DNA from: Brockia lithotrophica
GTDB taxonomy: Bacteria > Bacillota > Bacilli > Thermicanales > DSM-22653
Reading direction: 5' to 3'
DNA length: 64,000 nucleotides
Assembly (NCBI RefSeq): GCF_003633725.1
Contig: NZ_RBIJ01000004.1
Location: 1-64,000 of the forward strand
Shown here: piece by piece, positions 41,237-49,304 of the stretch
Position numbering within the stretch: position 1 is the first letter of the stretch
How the letters are laid out: every line of letters begins with the position of its first letter
Made by a program: the position numbers and the translations under genes
Notes under the pieces: generated by a model
Told to the model about the DNA's origin: nothing
The model's database searches: none
What the model saw: only the letters and a program-made list of their open reading frames with translations

Positions 41237-42037
41237 GTGCAAAAGCTTTTGGACGAAGTCGTCCGCGTAGCCCGCGAGGCCGGCCAGATGGCGCGCGCGG
41301 CCCGGGAAATCCGCACACTCCAGGTCATGATGAAAAGCTCCCCCCAAGACCTCGTCACGGAAGTCGACCGGGAAATCGAGGCCCACGTCGTCGAACGCCT
41401 CTCCCGCATCCTTCCGGAAGCGGGCTTTCTCGCGGAAGAAGGGACCGTGCGCGAGGGAAGCGACGCGAACCTCGTTTGGGTGATCGATCCCATCGACGGA
41501 ACGACGAACTACATTCACCACGGGCGGTTCTTCTGCACGTCGATCGCCCTCGTCCGCGACGGGGTGCCCGTCCTCGGCGTGATCTACGACCCCATCCACG
41601 AAGAGATGTTCACGGCGATGCGCGGCGCGGGTGCTCGCCTGAACGGGTTTCCCCTTTCCGTACATCGCGAACGTCGCCTGCACGAGGCGCTCCTCGCCAC
41701 GAATATGCTCTGGACGCAGAGCTTTGGCACGCACGAGGTGCGCGAGGTTCTCGGAACCTTGCTCAGGCGAAGCCGCGGAATCCGTTCCTTGGGAGCTGCG
41801 GCGTTGGAGATCGCCTACGTGGCTTCGGGGCGCTTCGATGCCTACCTGAGCATGCGCCTTTCTCCTTGGGACTTCGCCGCCGGAGTCCTCCTCGTGGAAG
41901 AAGCCGGCGGAGTGGCGACGGATTTTTACGGTGGCTCCCTCGACGTCTTGCGAAAGCCCTCTGCCGGGTTTCTCGTCGCGGCTCCGCGCGTCGGAGAAGA
42001 CATCGCCGTACTCTTTGCAGAAGCCATGAGGCGATAG
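41237..42037 (+). CDS. suhB: Inositol monophosphatase family protein
   Basis: 266-residue Mg2+-dependent phosphatase. The metal site is formed by LAEEG, WVIDPIDGTTNYIHH (~83-95) and the C-terminal WDFAAGVLLVEEAGG. GTG start after AGGAGGAGG. It acts on inositol phosphate or related sugar phosphates; family members in Bacilli also handle NADP or fructose bisphosphate, so substrate is open. Confidence 0.88.
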   Translation: MQKLLDEVVRVAREAGQMARAAREIRTLQVMMKSSPQDLVTEVDREIEAHVVERLSRILPEAGFLAEEGTVREGSDANLVWVIDPIDGTTNYIHHGRFFCTSIALVRDGVPVLGVIYDPIHEEMFTAMRGAGARLNGFPLSVHRERRLHEALLATNMLWTQSFGTHEVREVLGTLLRRSRGIRSLGAAALEIAYVASGRFDAYLSMRLSPWDFAAGVLLVEEAGGVATDFYGGSLDVLRKPSAGFLVAAPRVGEDIAVLFAEAMRR

Positions 42038-42144
42038 GCGGTTCCGGATGGAACTCCGGCGGCACGAAATTCCCCTTGCAAAGCGCGCCGTGCCGTGCTA
42101 TAGTAACTTGTGCGCGGTTGGATGCCGTGCCGCGAAGAAGAGAC

Positions 42145-42220
<76 letters not shown>

Positions 42221-42230
42221 AATACCGCCG

Positions 42231-42253
42231 AAAAGCCCGAAGAGGGCTTTTTT
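42231..42253 (+). terminator. Terminator after tRNA-Ala
   Basis: AAAGCCC-GAAGA-GGGCTTT and a run of Ts. A second hairpin GTCACTTCC-GAAA-GGGAAGTGAC (42254-42276) follows directly before tRNA-Ser, with no T-run. Confidence 0.65.
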
Positions 42254-42281
42254 GTCACTTCCGAAAGGGAAGTGACGGCGT

Positions 42282-42371
42282 GGAGTGATACCCAAGTGGT
42301 GAAGGGGACGGTTTGCTAAACCGTTAGCGGGCTTTTGCCCGGCGAGGGTTCGAATCCCTCTCACTCCACCA
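42282..42371 (+). tRNA. tRNA-Ser (anticodon GCT)
   Basis: Class II tRNA with long variable arm (GCGGGC/GCCCGG). Acceptor GGAGTGA/TCACTCC, loop TTGCTAA, CCA encoded. Confidence 0.93.
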
Positions 42372-42377
42372 GACCTT

Positions 42378-42451
42378 AGGGGCGTAGTTCAATGGTAGAA
42401 CAGCGGTCTCCAAAACCGCAGGTGCGGGTTCGATTCCTGCCGCCCCTGCCA
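42378..42451 (+). tRNA. tRNA-Trp (anticodon CCA)
   Basis: Acceptor AGGGGCG/CGCCCCT, anticodon stem GCGGT/ACCGC with loop CTCCAAA, discriminator G, CCA encoded. Confidence 0.93.
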
Positions 42452-42555
42452 TGTGCCGCGCGGCGCGGCGCCGTAGACGCTTCGCCCCCCAATTGGGGGG
42501 CGAAACCATCTTGCGGGACGAATGCGCGTCGGCTATCATGGATGCGCGGGAAGTT

Positions 42556-42629
42556 GGGGGCATAGCCAAGCGGTAAGGCAGAGGTCTGCAAAACCTCGAT
42601 CCCCGGTTCGAATCCGGGTGCTCCCTCCA
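42556..42629 (+). tRNA. tRNA-Cys (anticodon GCA)
   Basis: Acceptor GGGGGCA/TGCTCCC, anticodon stem GAGGT/ACCTC with loop CTGCAAA, CCA encoded. The ~100-base gap before it has only a short GGGG/CCCC inverted repeat (CCCCAATTGGGG, 42486-42498). Confidence 0.93.
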
Positions 42630-42632
42630 AGC

Positions 42633-42709
42633 GTTCCAGTAGCTCAACAGGATAGAGCAGCGGCCTTCTAAGCCGCCGGTTGGGGGTTCGAGTCCCTCCT
42701 GGAACGCCA
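42633..42709 (+). tRNA. tRNA-Arg (anticodon TCT)
   Basis: Acceptor GTTCCAG/CTGGAAC, anticodon stem GCGGC/GCCGC with loop CTTCTAA, discriminator G, CCA encoded. Only three bases from tRNA-Cys. Confidence 0.92.
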
Positions 42710-42714
42710 GGCAA

Positions 42715-42790
42715 GGGCCCTTAGCTCAGCGGTGAGAGCGGCTGACTCATAATCAGCGGGTCGCAGGTTCGAATCCTGCAGGGCCCCCCA
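42715..42790 (+). tRNA. tRNA with CAT anticodon (Met or lysidine-Ile2)
   Basis: Acceptor GGGCCCT/AGGGCCC, anticodon stem GCTGA/TCAGC with loop CTCATAA, CCA encoded. The body, CTCATAATC and GGTCGCAGG, resembles bacterial Ile2 tRNAs as much as elongator Met, so identity depends on tRNA-Ile lysidine modification. Confidence 0.85.
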
Positions 42791-42828
42791 CTGCGTGTGC
42801 GACGCGCCGCAAGGCGGTACGCTTCCAC

Positions 42829-42920
42829 GGAGGAGTACCGAAGCGGTCATAACGGGGCGGCCTTGAAAGCCGTTAGGGTCCTCGTGACCCACGGGGGTTC
42901 GAATCCCCCCTCCTCCGCCA
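42829..42920 (+). tRNA. tRNA-Ser (anticodon TGA)
   Basis: Class II tRNA with long variable arm (GGGTCC/GGACCC-like). Acceptor GGAGGAG/CTCCTCC, anticodon stem GCGGC/GCCGT, loop CTTGAAA, CCA encoded. Last tRNA, 173 bases before rnpB; the gap holds two hairpins (43025-43049; 43066-43095) of uncertain role. Confidence 0.92.
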
Positions 42921-43093
42921 GAAGACATCCCGACGCGCGGGGAAGCGTCCGCGAAGCGGGTTCTCGAGAGACACCGCCACCCGACGGGGTGCCGACTCGC
43001 CGACGCCCTTGCGGGTGCGGGTTTGGCGGAGAGGAAAGTCTCTCCCGCCGAGGACAAAAGGGCAAAAGAAAGGCGCAGGGTCTTTGCGTTTCT

Positions 43094-43481
43094 TTCCGAG
43101 GTGCGGGCAACCGCTGCTCCGCGCGCCGCGCGGGGTAGAGGAAAGTCCCGGCTCGCCCGGGCTGCGATGCCCGGAGTGTTCGGGCCCGCCGTAAGGCGGG
43201 GCGGGGATCCTCCCCGACGGCGGTGAAAGGGACTCCCGGAGTCCCGAGTAGCCTGAAAGTGCCACAGTGACGCAGCCTTCCGGCGACGGAAGGGTGAAAC
43301 GCGGTAAACCCCCCGAGCGAGAAACCCAAAATTTGGTAGGGGAACCCTCCGGAGGGAAATGAACCGAAGGAGGGATCGGACGCGTACGCGTCCGATAGAT
43401 AGATGGTTGCCGCTTCCGTGCGAGGGGTGGCGTCCCGTTTGCAGCACGGAAGTACAGAACCGGGCTTACAGCACCTCGGAA
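43094..43481 (+). ncRNA. rnpB: RNase P RNA, type B
   Basis: About 388 bases. P1 is formed by TTCCGAGGTGC (43094-43104) and GCACCTCGGAA (43471-43481). Conserved blocks in order: GAGGAAAGTCC (43138), GTGCCACAGTGACG (43259), GAAACCCAAA and TTTGGTAGGGGAA (43321-43345), GATAGATGGTTGCC (43399) and ACAGAACCGGGCTTACAG. The AACGCGGTAAACCCCCCGAGCGAG block is typical of the Bacillus (type B) form. It is the catalytic RNA that matures tRNA 5' ends; here it follows seven tRNA genes. Confidence 0.95.
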
Positions 43482-43487
43482 TCGCCG

Positions 43488-43513
43488 GCGCAGACTCTGC
43501 GCGTTTCTTTTTT
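43488..43513 (+). terminator. Rho-independent terminator of rnpB
   Basis: GCGCAG-ACT-CTGCGC followed by GTTTCTTTTTT, seven bases after P1. Confidence 0.88.
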
Positions 43514-43617
43514 GCACAAGAAGACAGAACAGTAAGACCAATTGGGCGACATTTTCGTCCTTGCCGCGGCAAGACGGAGCGGGCGAAGCGAAGGACTCCC
43601 TTTCGCCTTCGAACTGG

Positions 43618-43646
43618 TTGCTTCTCCCGTCCGTCGGCAGCATACT
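43618..43646 (+). promoter_or_regulatory. SigmaA-like promoter of the glycosyltransferase operon
   Basis: TTGCTT (43618-43623), 17-base spacer, CATACT (43641-43646), ending 35 bases before the ATG. Confidence 0.55.
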
Positions 43647-43681
43647 TATGGTGTGGTCGGAAGCTACGAGGAGGCGGTGCG

Positions 43682-44875
43682 ATGGCCGACCTTTCTCAAG
43701 TGCTCGTCTTGAGCGCGAGTTTCGGAGAAGGGCACAGGCAGGCATCCCAGGCCATACGAGAAGAAATCCTCGTCCACTATCCGGACGCCCAGGTCGACAT
43801 CCTGGACTACATCCAGACGATCAATCGGGCGTGGAACCGCGTGGCGCAGTTTTTTTACATCCAGGGGATCAAGCGGACGCCCGGCGTGTACGGGTTTTTC
43901 TACCACCACTTCAACAAGATTCCCATGGATTCCGCCCTCTCCCGCGGCGTATCCCGCCTCGGCCTCATCGTAGGAGGAAACAAACTCCTCACGTACTTGG
44001 AGCGCAAGCGCCCCCAAGTCGTCGTCCACACGTTCCCCACTTCGGCCGGGGCCCATGGGACGCTCAAGGAAGACGGGCTTGACGCTACGCCTTCCGTGAC
44101 GCTCATTACGGACTACGCCCCCCACCGCCAGTGGCTTCACCGTGCCACGGACATGTACTTCGTCGCCGCTCCCAAGGTGCGGGAAGAGCTCGTACGCGAA
44201 GGGGTGCCGCGGGAGAAAATTCGCGTAACGGGGATCCCCGTTCGCCAGCGCTTTCGCCAAACCTACGACCCCGTGGCGATCCGGGCGAAGTTGGGCCTCG
44301 CGCCCGACGTTCCCACGGTCCTCGTCCTCGGCGGCGCATTCGGCGTTTCCCTACAGATCGTAGCCTTGGCGGAATACCTCGCCCACTTTTCCGACCCCGT
44401 CCAGCTCATCTTCGTCACCGGACGCAACCACCGCCTCTTCGAACAGCTCGAGCGGGCACTCCGGGGTACGGAACACCCGACACTCCTCTTTGGCTTTGTG
44501 GAGGAAATCGCCGAGATCATGGCGGCAGCGGATTTCCTCGTCACGAAGTCCGGCGGCCTCACCACGACGGAAGCCGTGGCGATGGAGCGCCCCCTCCTCC
44601 TCCTTAAGCCCATCCCCGGACAGGAGAAGGCCAATGCCGACTTCTTCGTGGAAAAGGGCGTCGCCCACGTGGCGGAGACGCTCGAAGAGCTCAAGGCCTT
44701 GAGCGCCATGCTCCTTAAGTACCCCCAAGTCTTGGAGGAGATGCGGCGGCGCATCGTCCTCCTCAAGCGCGAGCTTGCGGAAGTCCCCCTGATCGACGCC
44801 TTGCGAGAGGCCGCCGATCTTGGCGAGGTGCGGCGAACGACCACAAAGGTGAAGAGGAGGACCTCTCGTGCGTAA
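43682..44875 (+). CDS. ugtP: Diacylglycerol glucosyltransferase-like, UgtP/MGDG synthase family
   Basis: 397-residue GT28-family enzyme with the two Rossmann-like halves of MGDG synthases and UgtP. SASFGEGHRQASQAI at the N-terminus and, in the C-terminal half, VLGGAFGVSLQ, TKSGGLTTTEAVAMERPLLL and GQEKANADFFV (donor-sugar binding) are diagnostic. UgtP puts glucose from UDP-glucose on diacylglycerol, giving glycolipids and lipoteichoic-acid anchors. ATG 43682 follows GGAGG. Overlaps sppA by eight bases, so it leads an operon of membrane genes. Confidence 0.85.
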   Translation: MADLSQVLVLSASFGEGHRQASQAIREEILVHYPDAQVDILDYIQTINRAWNRVAQFFYIQGIKRTPGVYGFFYHHFNKIPMDSALSRGVSRLGLIVGGNKLLTYLERKRPQVVVHTFPTSAGAHGTLKEDGLDATPSVTLITDYAPHRQWLHRATDMYFVAAPKVREELVREGVPREKIRVTGIPVRQRFRQTYDPVAIRAKLGLAPDVPTVLVLGGAFGVSLQIVALAEYLAHFSDPVQLIFVTGRNHRLFEQLERALRGTEHPTLLFGFVEEIAEIMAAADFLVTKSGGLTTTEAVAMERPLLLLKPIPGQEKANADFFVEKGVAHVAETLEELKALSAMLLKYPQVLEEMRRRIVLLKRELAEVPLIDALREAADLGEVRRTTTKVKRRTSRA

Positions 44876-45929
44876 GGAGATCGTCGCGTTCGTGCTCGCC
44901 GTATTTGCCCTTGGCGTACTCGTGAACCTCGCCCTTTCTTCGCGCCCTGCGTCGTCCGAGGGAGTTGACGGAGAGGCTTTGTTCTTCGGCAAGAGGTCCG
45001 TAAACATCGCCGGTCTGGGCGGAGACTACGCGGAGGTCACTGTATCCGGCGAGGGCAACAAGAAAAAGATCGCCCTCCTCGCCTTGGATCAACCCATCGA
45101 CACGGGTACGGCCGTCTCTTCTACGGGCCTCACCGTAGAGGACTTCGTATCGGTGCTCGCAAAGGCGAAGAAAGACGACGCCGTGAAGGCCGCCGTCCTC
45201 TACGTAAATTCTCCCGGGGGTAGTGTCTACGAGTCGTACCTCCTCTCTCAGGCGGTCAAGGACTTCCGGGAGTCGGGGAAACCCCTGTACGTGAGCATAG
45301 GAGGGATGGGCGCCTCGGGGGCGTACTACACGAGCGCGTTTGCCCAAAAGATCTTCGCCACCCCGGAGTCTCTCGTGGGGAGCATCGGAGTGATCGCCGA
45401 GGTTCCCGTAGTCACGGGCCTTATGGACAAAGTGGGGATCCGAGTATACACGTTCAAGACGGGGGAGTACAAGGATTCCGGTTCGCCCTTCCGCGATATG
45501 GACGACAAAGACCGTGCCTATGTCCAGGGAATTATCGACGACATGTTCCACCGCTTCATCCAAACGGTTTCCGAAGGCCGAGGGATTCCCGCAGAGACCG
45601 TGCGGACCTTTGCGGATGGCCGGGTGTTTCCGGCGGCAGAAGCGCAAAGGCTCGGCCTCGTCGACGGTATCGCTTCCTTGGAGCAGGTGATCCGCCTGGC
45701 GGAAGCGGAGGCAAAGATTTCCGAGGGAAAGGCAAAGATCGTCACATATACCCCTAAACGCGATCTCTTCGACCTCCTCTCCACGCTCCCCGCCTTTCCC
45801 CTAGCGAACTTCACCCTTTCCCTTCCCCCGGAACGAATTGCATCCCCGTTGCGAGAAGGCTTCGTGCTCAAGCCCGGGAAGTTCTACTACCTCGCGCCGG
45901 AGGTGGCCTATCGATGGATGTACCGGTAA
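44868..45929 (+). CDS. sppA: Signal peptide peptidase SppA
   Basis: 353-residue membrane-bound serine protease that clears cleaved signal peptides. N-terminal hydrophobic anchor (residues ~5-24), then the crotonase-like catalytic domain: Ser-150 in GGMGASGAYY and Lys-202 in TGEYKDSGSPFR, 52 residues apart as in the Bacillus enzyme. NSPGGSVYESY is also typical. GTG start after GAGGAGG, inside the end of the glycosyltransferase gene. Half-length form, as usual in Bacilli. Confidence 0.92.
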   Translation: MRKEIVAFVLAVFALGVLVNLALSSRPASSEGVDGEALFFGKRSVNIAGLGGDYAEVTVSGEGNKKKIALLALDQPIDTGTAVSSTGLTVEDFVSVLAKAKKDDAVKAAVLYVNSPGGSVYESYLLSQAVKDFRESGKPLYVSIGGMGASGAYYTSAFAQKIFATPESLVGSIGVIAEVPVVTGLMDKVGIRVYTFKTGEYKDSGSPFRDMDDKDRAYVQGIIDDMFHRFIQTVSEGRGIPAETVRTFADGRVFPAAEAQRLGLVDGIASLEQVIRLAEAEAKISEGKAKIVTYTPKRDLFDLLSTLPAFPLANFTLSLPPERIASPLREGFVLKPGKFYYLAPEVAYRWMYR

Positions 45930-46483
45930 ATCCATCTGAAGGGTTGGGACTTCCGCGGGACTCGGGAGAGGTCGGGGGGTTTCTCCACCGGGAGGCATCC
46001 CGTGAATCCGCGGCGGGTGGGAACGCCTTAGGACAGGGAAGGGGAGCGAAGCCGGGGGGGAGCGCGGTATACGGAACATACGCGGGCTTTTGGCAACGCG
46101 CGGGCGCCCTCCTCCTCGATGTCCTCTTCCTCTGGGGCTTCCTCTCCCTCTTGCACGCGCTGGACGCGCTCCTGGGCCGGGTACCTTCCTTTTTGGGCGA
46201 CGTCATTCTTTGGGTGGGCTACTTCGTCGCCGCCACGTCCCTATTTGGGGGAACGCTGGGGAAGCTCGCCGTCGGAATTCGGGTCGTAGACGAAACCGGA
46301 CGGAAGCCGCCCTTCGGAGCTGTGTTTCTCCGCGAAACTGCGGGGAAGCTCACGTCTACGTTCTTCTGGGGATTGGGGTTTCTCATGGCGGCCTGGGACG
46401 ACCACATGCAGGCGCTTCACGACCGGATGGCCCGCACGTACGTCGTTTCCATCCCTTCGGACGACGCTCCTTCGGCAGGGTGA
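45914..46483 (+). CDS. RDD-family membrane protein
   Basis: 189 residues. A ~45-residue Gly-rich N-terminal tail precedes three hydrophobic helices with GFWQRAGALLLDVLFLW (Arg-Asp pattern of the RDD family), FGGTLGKLAVGIRVVDETGR and HDRMARTYVV. Overlaps sppA by 16 bases and has GGAGGT 9 bases upstream, so it is co-translated. Family function is unclear; some members are ion exchangers. A terminator follows. Confidence 0.83.
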   Translation: MDVPVNPSEGLGLPRDSGEVGGFLHREASRESAAGGNALGQGRGAKPGGSAVYGTYAGFWQRAGALLLDVLFLWGFLSLLHALDALLGRVPSFLGDVILWVGYFVAATSLFGGTLGKLAVGIRVVDETGRKPPFGAVFLRETAGKLTSTFFWGLGFLMAAWDDHMQALHDRMARTYVVSIPSDDAPSAG

Positions 46484-46513
46484 AGGGTTTCGCGAAGGTT
46501 TTCGGGAAGGAGA

Positions 46514-46545
46514 GGGCCGGGTACAGAAGTACCCGGCCCTTCTCG
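46514..46545. terminator. Strong hairpin terminator between convergent genes
   Basis: GGGCCGGGTAC-AGAA-GTACCCGGCCC (11 bp) followed by TTCTCGTT. Serves the sppA operon and probably also the minus-strand ddh gene. Confidence 0.8.
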
Positions 46546-46573
46546 TTGCGAGGTTGCGGAAAGGCAAAACGCG

Positions 46574-47476
46574 TCAGACGAGCCTTCGGATGATCGAAGG
46601 GCGATCGCCGGGGAGGAGGTCGATAGGCGGGATTTCCGGGAGCGTGTACGCGCCAGGTGCCTGGCGCATCGCGGCGCGTGCGGCGGCGACGAGGACTTGC
46701 GCGGTGAGCGCGGGGTTGTGCACACTCATCCGGAGGGAGAAGCGTTGGTTGTGGGCACCCGCCGAGACGCCTTTGCGCTCAAGCTGGACCCCGTGTCCCA
46801 TGTCGCGATACGGAGAGACGTCGTCGACGAAGACCACGTCCGTAGGGTCGTGGGCGAAATAGGGATCCGTGAGGATGGCGCGGCGAACGGCGTCGGGGTC
46901 CCCGTCCGCGGCGAGACGTACGTAGACCAGGCGGCGGTGCTTCCCGAAACCCAAGGGAAGGGTGAGGGAGACGGCATCGTCCACCCCGGGGATGGCGCGG
47001 ACGGCGGTGCTGTGCCCCATGCTCATCCCGGGACCGAAGTTCGTAAAGGTAGTCCCCGCGGGTGCCATCGCTTCGAAGAGGACGCGGATTACGGAGTCCG
47101 TCCCCGGGTCCCAGCCGGCGGCCAGGACGGCGACGGTGCCGGACGCGCGGGCGACGCGCTCGAGGCGTGCGCGCACATCGGGAATTTCCTCGTGGATGTC
47201 GAAGGAGTCGACCGTGCGTATGCCCCGAGCGAGGTACCTTTCGGCGGTTTCCGGCACGAGTCGCGAGGGGACGGCGAGGACGGCCACGTCCGCGGGCGGA
47301 TCAGAGGGGAGTTCCCGCACCACAGGGACGTCCGCAGGAAGCTCGGGCGGGCGATCGGCGGTACGGCGTACGAGGGCCACGAGATCCATGTCGGGAGCGC
47401 TGCGAACCGCTTGAAGCACGTATGCACCGACGTTTCCGTACCCTACGACGGCGACGCGAATGCGGGATATCCCCAC
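46574..47476 (-). CDS. ddh: meso-Diaminopimelate dehydrogenase
   Basis: 300-residue NADPH enzyme that makes meso-diaminopimelate in one step from tetrahydrodipicolinate, for lysine and peptidoglycan. RVAVVGYGNVGAYVL is the NADP loop; FDIHEEIPD, GWDPGTDSVIRVLFEAMAP and TNFGPGMSMGHSTAV are family signatures. GTG 47476 lies only two bases after AAAGGAGG; an ATA codon six bases further in (giving MSRIRVAVVG) has ideal spacing, so the start may be non-standard. Divergent from plsY. The dehydrogenase route is patchy among Bacilli. Confidence 0.9.
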   Translation of the reverse strand: MGISRIRVAVVGYGNVGAYVLQAVRSAPDMDLVALVRRTADRPPELPADVPVVRELPSDPPADVAVLAVPSRLVPETAERYLARGIRTVDSFDIHEEIPDVRARLERVARASGTVAVLAAGWDPGTDSVIRVLFEAMAPAGTTFTNFGPGMSMGHSTAVRAIPGVDDAVSLTLPLGFGKHRRLVYVRLAADGDPDAVRRAILTDPYFAHDPTDVVFVDDVSPYRDMGHGVQLERKGVSAGAHNQRFSLRMSVHNPALTAQVLVAAARAAMRQAPGAYTLPEIPPIDLLPGDRPSIIRRLV

Positions 47477-47520
47477 GGCCTCCTTTGGCGGGTGGGATCG
47501 GATCGAGGGGACGCGGGTAC

Positions 47521-47547
47521 TTGTGCGCCCCCTTCTTTTGTTATACT
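47521..47547 (+). promoter_or_regulatory. Putative promoter of plsY
   Basis: TTGTGC (47521-47526), 15-base spacer, TATACT (47542-47547). The short spacer makes the -35 assignment weak; the -10 box is good. Confidence 0.45.
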
Positions 47548-47610
47548 CCTACCGGGCGCGCCGCCAAAGGGAGGGCGCAGGCCGACACCTACTCGCGGGA
47601 GGGGATCTTC

Positions 47611-48192
47611 ATTCGCCTACTCATCGGACTCATCGCTGCCTACCTTCTCGGGGGGATCCCTTTTTCCTACCTTTGGGTAAAGGTTTTGCGCGGCACCGAT
47701 ATTCGGAAGTGCGGGAGCGGAAACGTCGGCGCGACCAACGCCTATCGTTGCGGGGGACTCCTCGCCGCCCTCTTGGCCGCGCTGTGCGACGTAGGGAAGG
47801 GATACCTGGCCGTTCTCCTCTTTGCCCCGCTTTCGCCTGCTCCGGCGTATGCCTACGCCGTCGGCGCGGCCGCAATCCTCGGACATGTACGTTCTCCTTT
47901 CCTTGGGTTCCGCGGGGGAAAGGCGGTGGCGACCTCCCTCGGTGTACTCCTCGCCTTTCACCCGTGGGGGCTCTTGGTCGCCGCCGTCGTCTTTGCCTTC
48001 GCCCTTCTCCTTGCGCGCCGAATGTCGGTGGCCTCCATGGCGGCCGCCGTCGCCTTTGCCCTTGTCGCCCCGTTTTCCGGACGCGATCCTTTGTTCGTAT
48101 CGCTTTCCTTCCTCCTCGCCTTTGCAATTCTTTGGCTTCATCGAGGAAACATCGTCCGTCTCATGGAAGGTCGCGAGCCTAGGCTCTTTTGA
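47611..48192 (+). CDS. plsY: Acyl-phosphate glycerol-3-phosphate acyltransferase PlsY
   Basis: 193-residue membrane enzyme that acylates glycerol 3-phosphate with acyl-phosphate, the first step of phospholipid synthesis. GSGNVGATNAYR, GHVRSPFLGFRGGKAVATS and the final HRGNIVRLMEG are the three PlsY motifs. No ATG, GTG or TTG is present in frame near the N-terminus; the homologous first residue falls on ATT (47611), preceded by GGGAGGGG with 6-base spacing. An ATT start is rare (known from infC) and often linked to translational control. The opposite-strand neighbour is ddh. Confidence 0.9.
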   Translation: MRLLIGLIAAYLLGGIPFSYLWVKVLRGTDIRKCGSGNVGATNAYRCGGLLAALLAALCDVGKGYLAVLLFAPLSPAPAYAYAVGAAAILGHVRSPFLGFRGGKAVATSLGVLLAFHPWGLLVAAVVFAFALLLARRMSVASMAAAVAFALVAPFSGRDPLFVSLSFLLAFAILWLHRGNIVRLMEGREPRLF

Positions 48193-48209
48193 GAACCGTC
48201 CCTGGGCGA

Positions 48210-49037
48210 TCACCCTTTCGGAAGAAACGGCGTAAGGAGGGGCTTTAGGGGATCTACGGCGATGGCAAAGCCGATGGATTGAGACTGGCGGATGATCGCC
48301 GCATTCACTCCCACCACTTCGCCGTAAAGGTTGAGCAGCGGACCGCCGGAATTCCCGGGGTTGATCGCCGCGTCGGTTTGGATGACGTCTTCGTAGTCGT
48401 GTTCTGGGGTGCGGAATGCGCGATGTTTGGCCGAGACGATTCCCACGGTCACCGTGTTTTCCAGCCCAAGGGGATTGCCGATGGCCAGAACCCACTCCCC
48501 GACCTCCGTGCGTTCGGAGCTCCCCAAGGGCAGAGGGGATAGGGGGCGGGGTGGACGCACCTCGAGGACGGCGATATCCCGCCGCCGATCTTCCCAGGCG
48601 ATGCGGGCCGGAAACGTCTCCCGCCCCACCTTGACGTGGATTTCCTCGGCCTGCGTCAGGATGTGCGCGTTCGTGAGGATGTATCCGCGGGGGTGGATTA
48701 CGAAGCCCGAGCCGAACTGCGTTCCGGGCGCCACATCGCGCCGTTCTTCGGGGGGAAAGAAGGGAATGTAGGGCCAAGGGAGGGGTACGGTGTCCCTGTC
48801 CCGAGCGAGCGTGCGTACGGCCACTACCCCAGATTGCGCCTTGCGGACGACCTCCACGAAGATGTTTGCCGGGTGGGGGGGCCGCGAAGCCGCATCTGCC
48901 TTGTCGCGTTTTGGGCGCGTTTCTCGCTTGGCGGGACGGATGTGAAGGGAAAGGGGTTTCTCGCCTCGCCGCCCGTTTCCCCGGGAGGAGGCCTTTTCGC
49001 CGAAGAAGCTCATCCACGTCGCTTTCGGTGTCTCCAC
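48210..49037 (-). CDS. HtrA-like trypsin-type serine protease lacking PDZ and membrane anchor
   Basis: 275-residue protease with the full triad: His-125 in TNAHIL, Asp-154 in RRDIAVLEV, Ser-230 in NPGNSGGPLL. The usual N-terminal membrane helix of Bacillus HtrA proteins is absent; instead there is a basic ~50-residue stretch. The chain stops just after IGFAIAVDPLKPLL, where a PDZ domain normally begins. GTG 49037 lies 6 bases after a G-rich site; an upstream ATG is followed by Gly-Gly-Gly codons overlapping that site. Possibly sporulation-related or a truncated paralogue. Convergent with plsY. Confidence 0.82.
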   Translation of the reverse strand: METPKATWMSFFGEKASSRGNGRRGEKPLSLHIRPAKRETRPKRDKADAASRPPHPANIFVEVVRKAQSGVVAVRTLARDRDTVPLPWPYIPFFPPEERRDVAPGTQFGSGFVIHPRGYILTNAHILTQAEEIHVKVGRETFPARIAWEDRRRDIAVLEVRPPRPLSPLPLGSSERTEVGEWVLAIGNPLGLENTVTVGIVSAKHRAFRTPEHDYEDVIQTDAAINPGNSGGPLLNLYGEVVGVNAAIIRQSQSIGFAIAVDPLKPLLTPFLPKG

Positions 49038-49196
49038 GCCGATCCCCCCTCCCCCCATCTCTACGGGAGAGACTCCCGTTCTGCCCAGGCCATGGCCTGC
49101 AGGGCGGGGAAAAGCCCAAGCGGCCGGGACGGATGCGGAATCGGGGACGCGCGCAAACTCGGAAGGCAGGAATGTGTATATTTTTCGCCGCGGACG

Positions 49197-49225
49197 TGCA
49201 CATTTTTCCTGTTTTGTGGTATAAT
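49197..49225 (+). promoter_or_regulatory. Extended -10 promoter of response regulator gene
   Basis: TGCACA (49197-49202), 17-base spacer ending TGG, TATAAT (49220-49225). Confidence 0.65.
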
Positions 49226-49304
49226 GCCTTTGCCTTTCTCGTTCTTTTGGCTACACCCTACGGCGGGAATGCGGATTGCGAGTCTCCGAGGGAGGTACGG
49301 CGAA

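Noticed and set aside
43025-43049. Hairpin with GAGGAAAGTC as a second RNase P-like core
   Set aside because: The match to the conserved RNase P word is local; other conserved blocks occur only in the true rnpB downstream.
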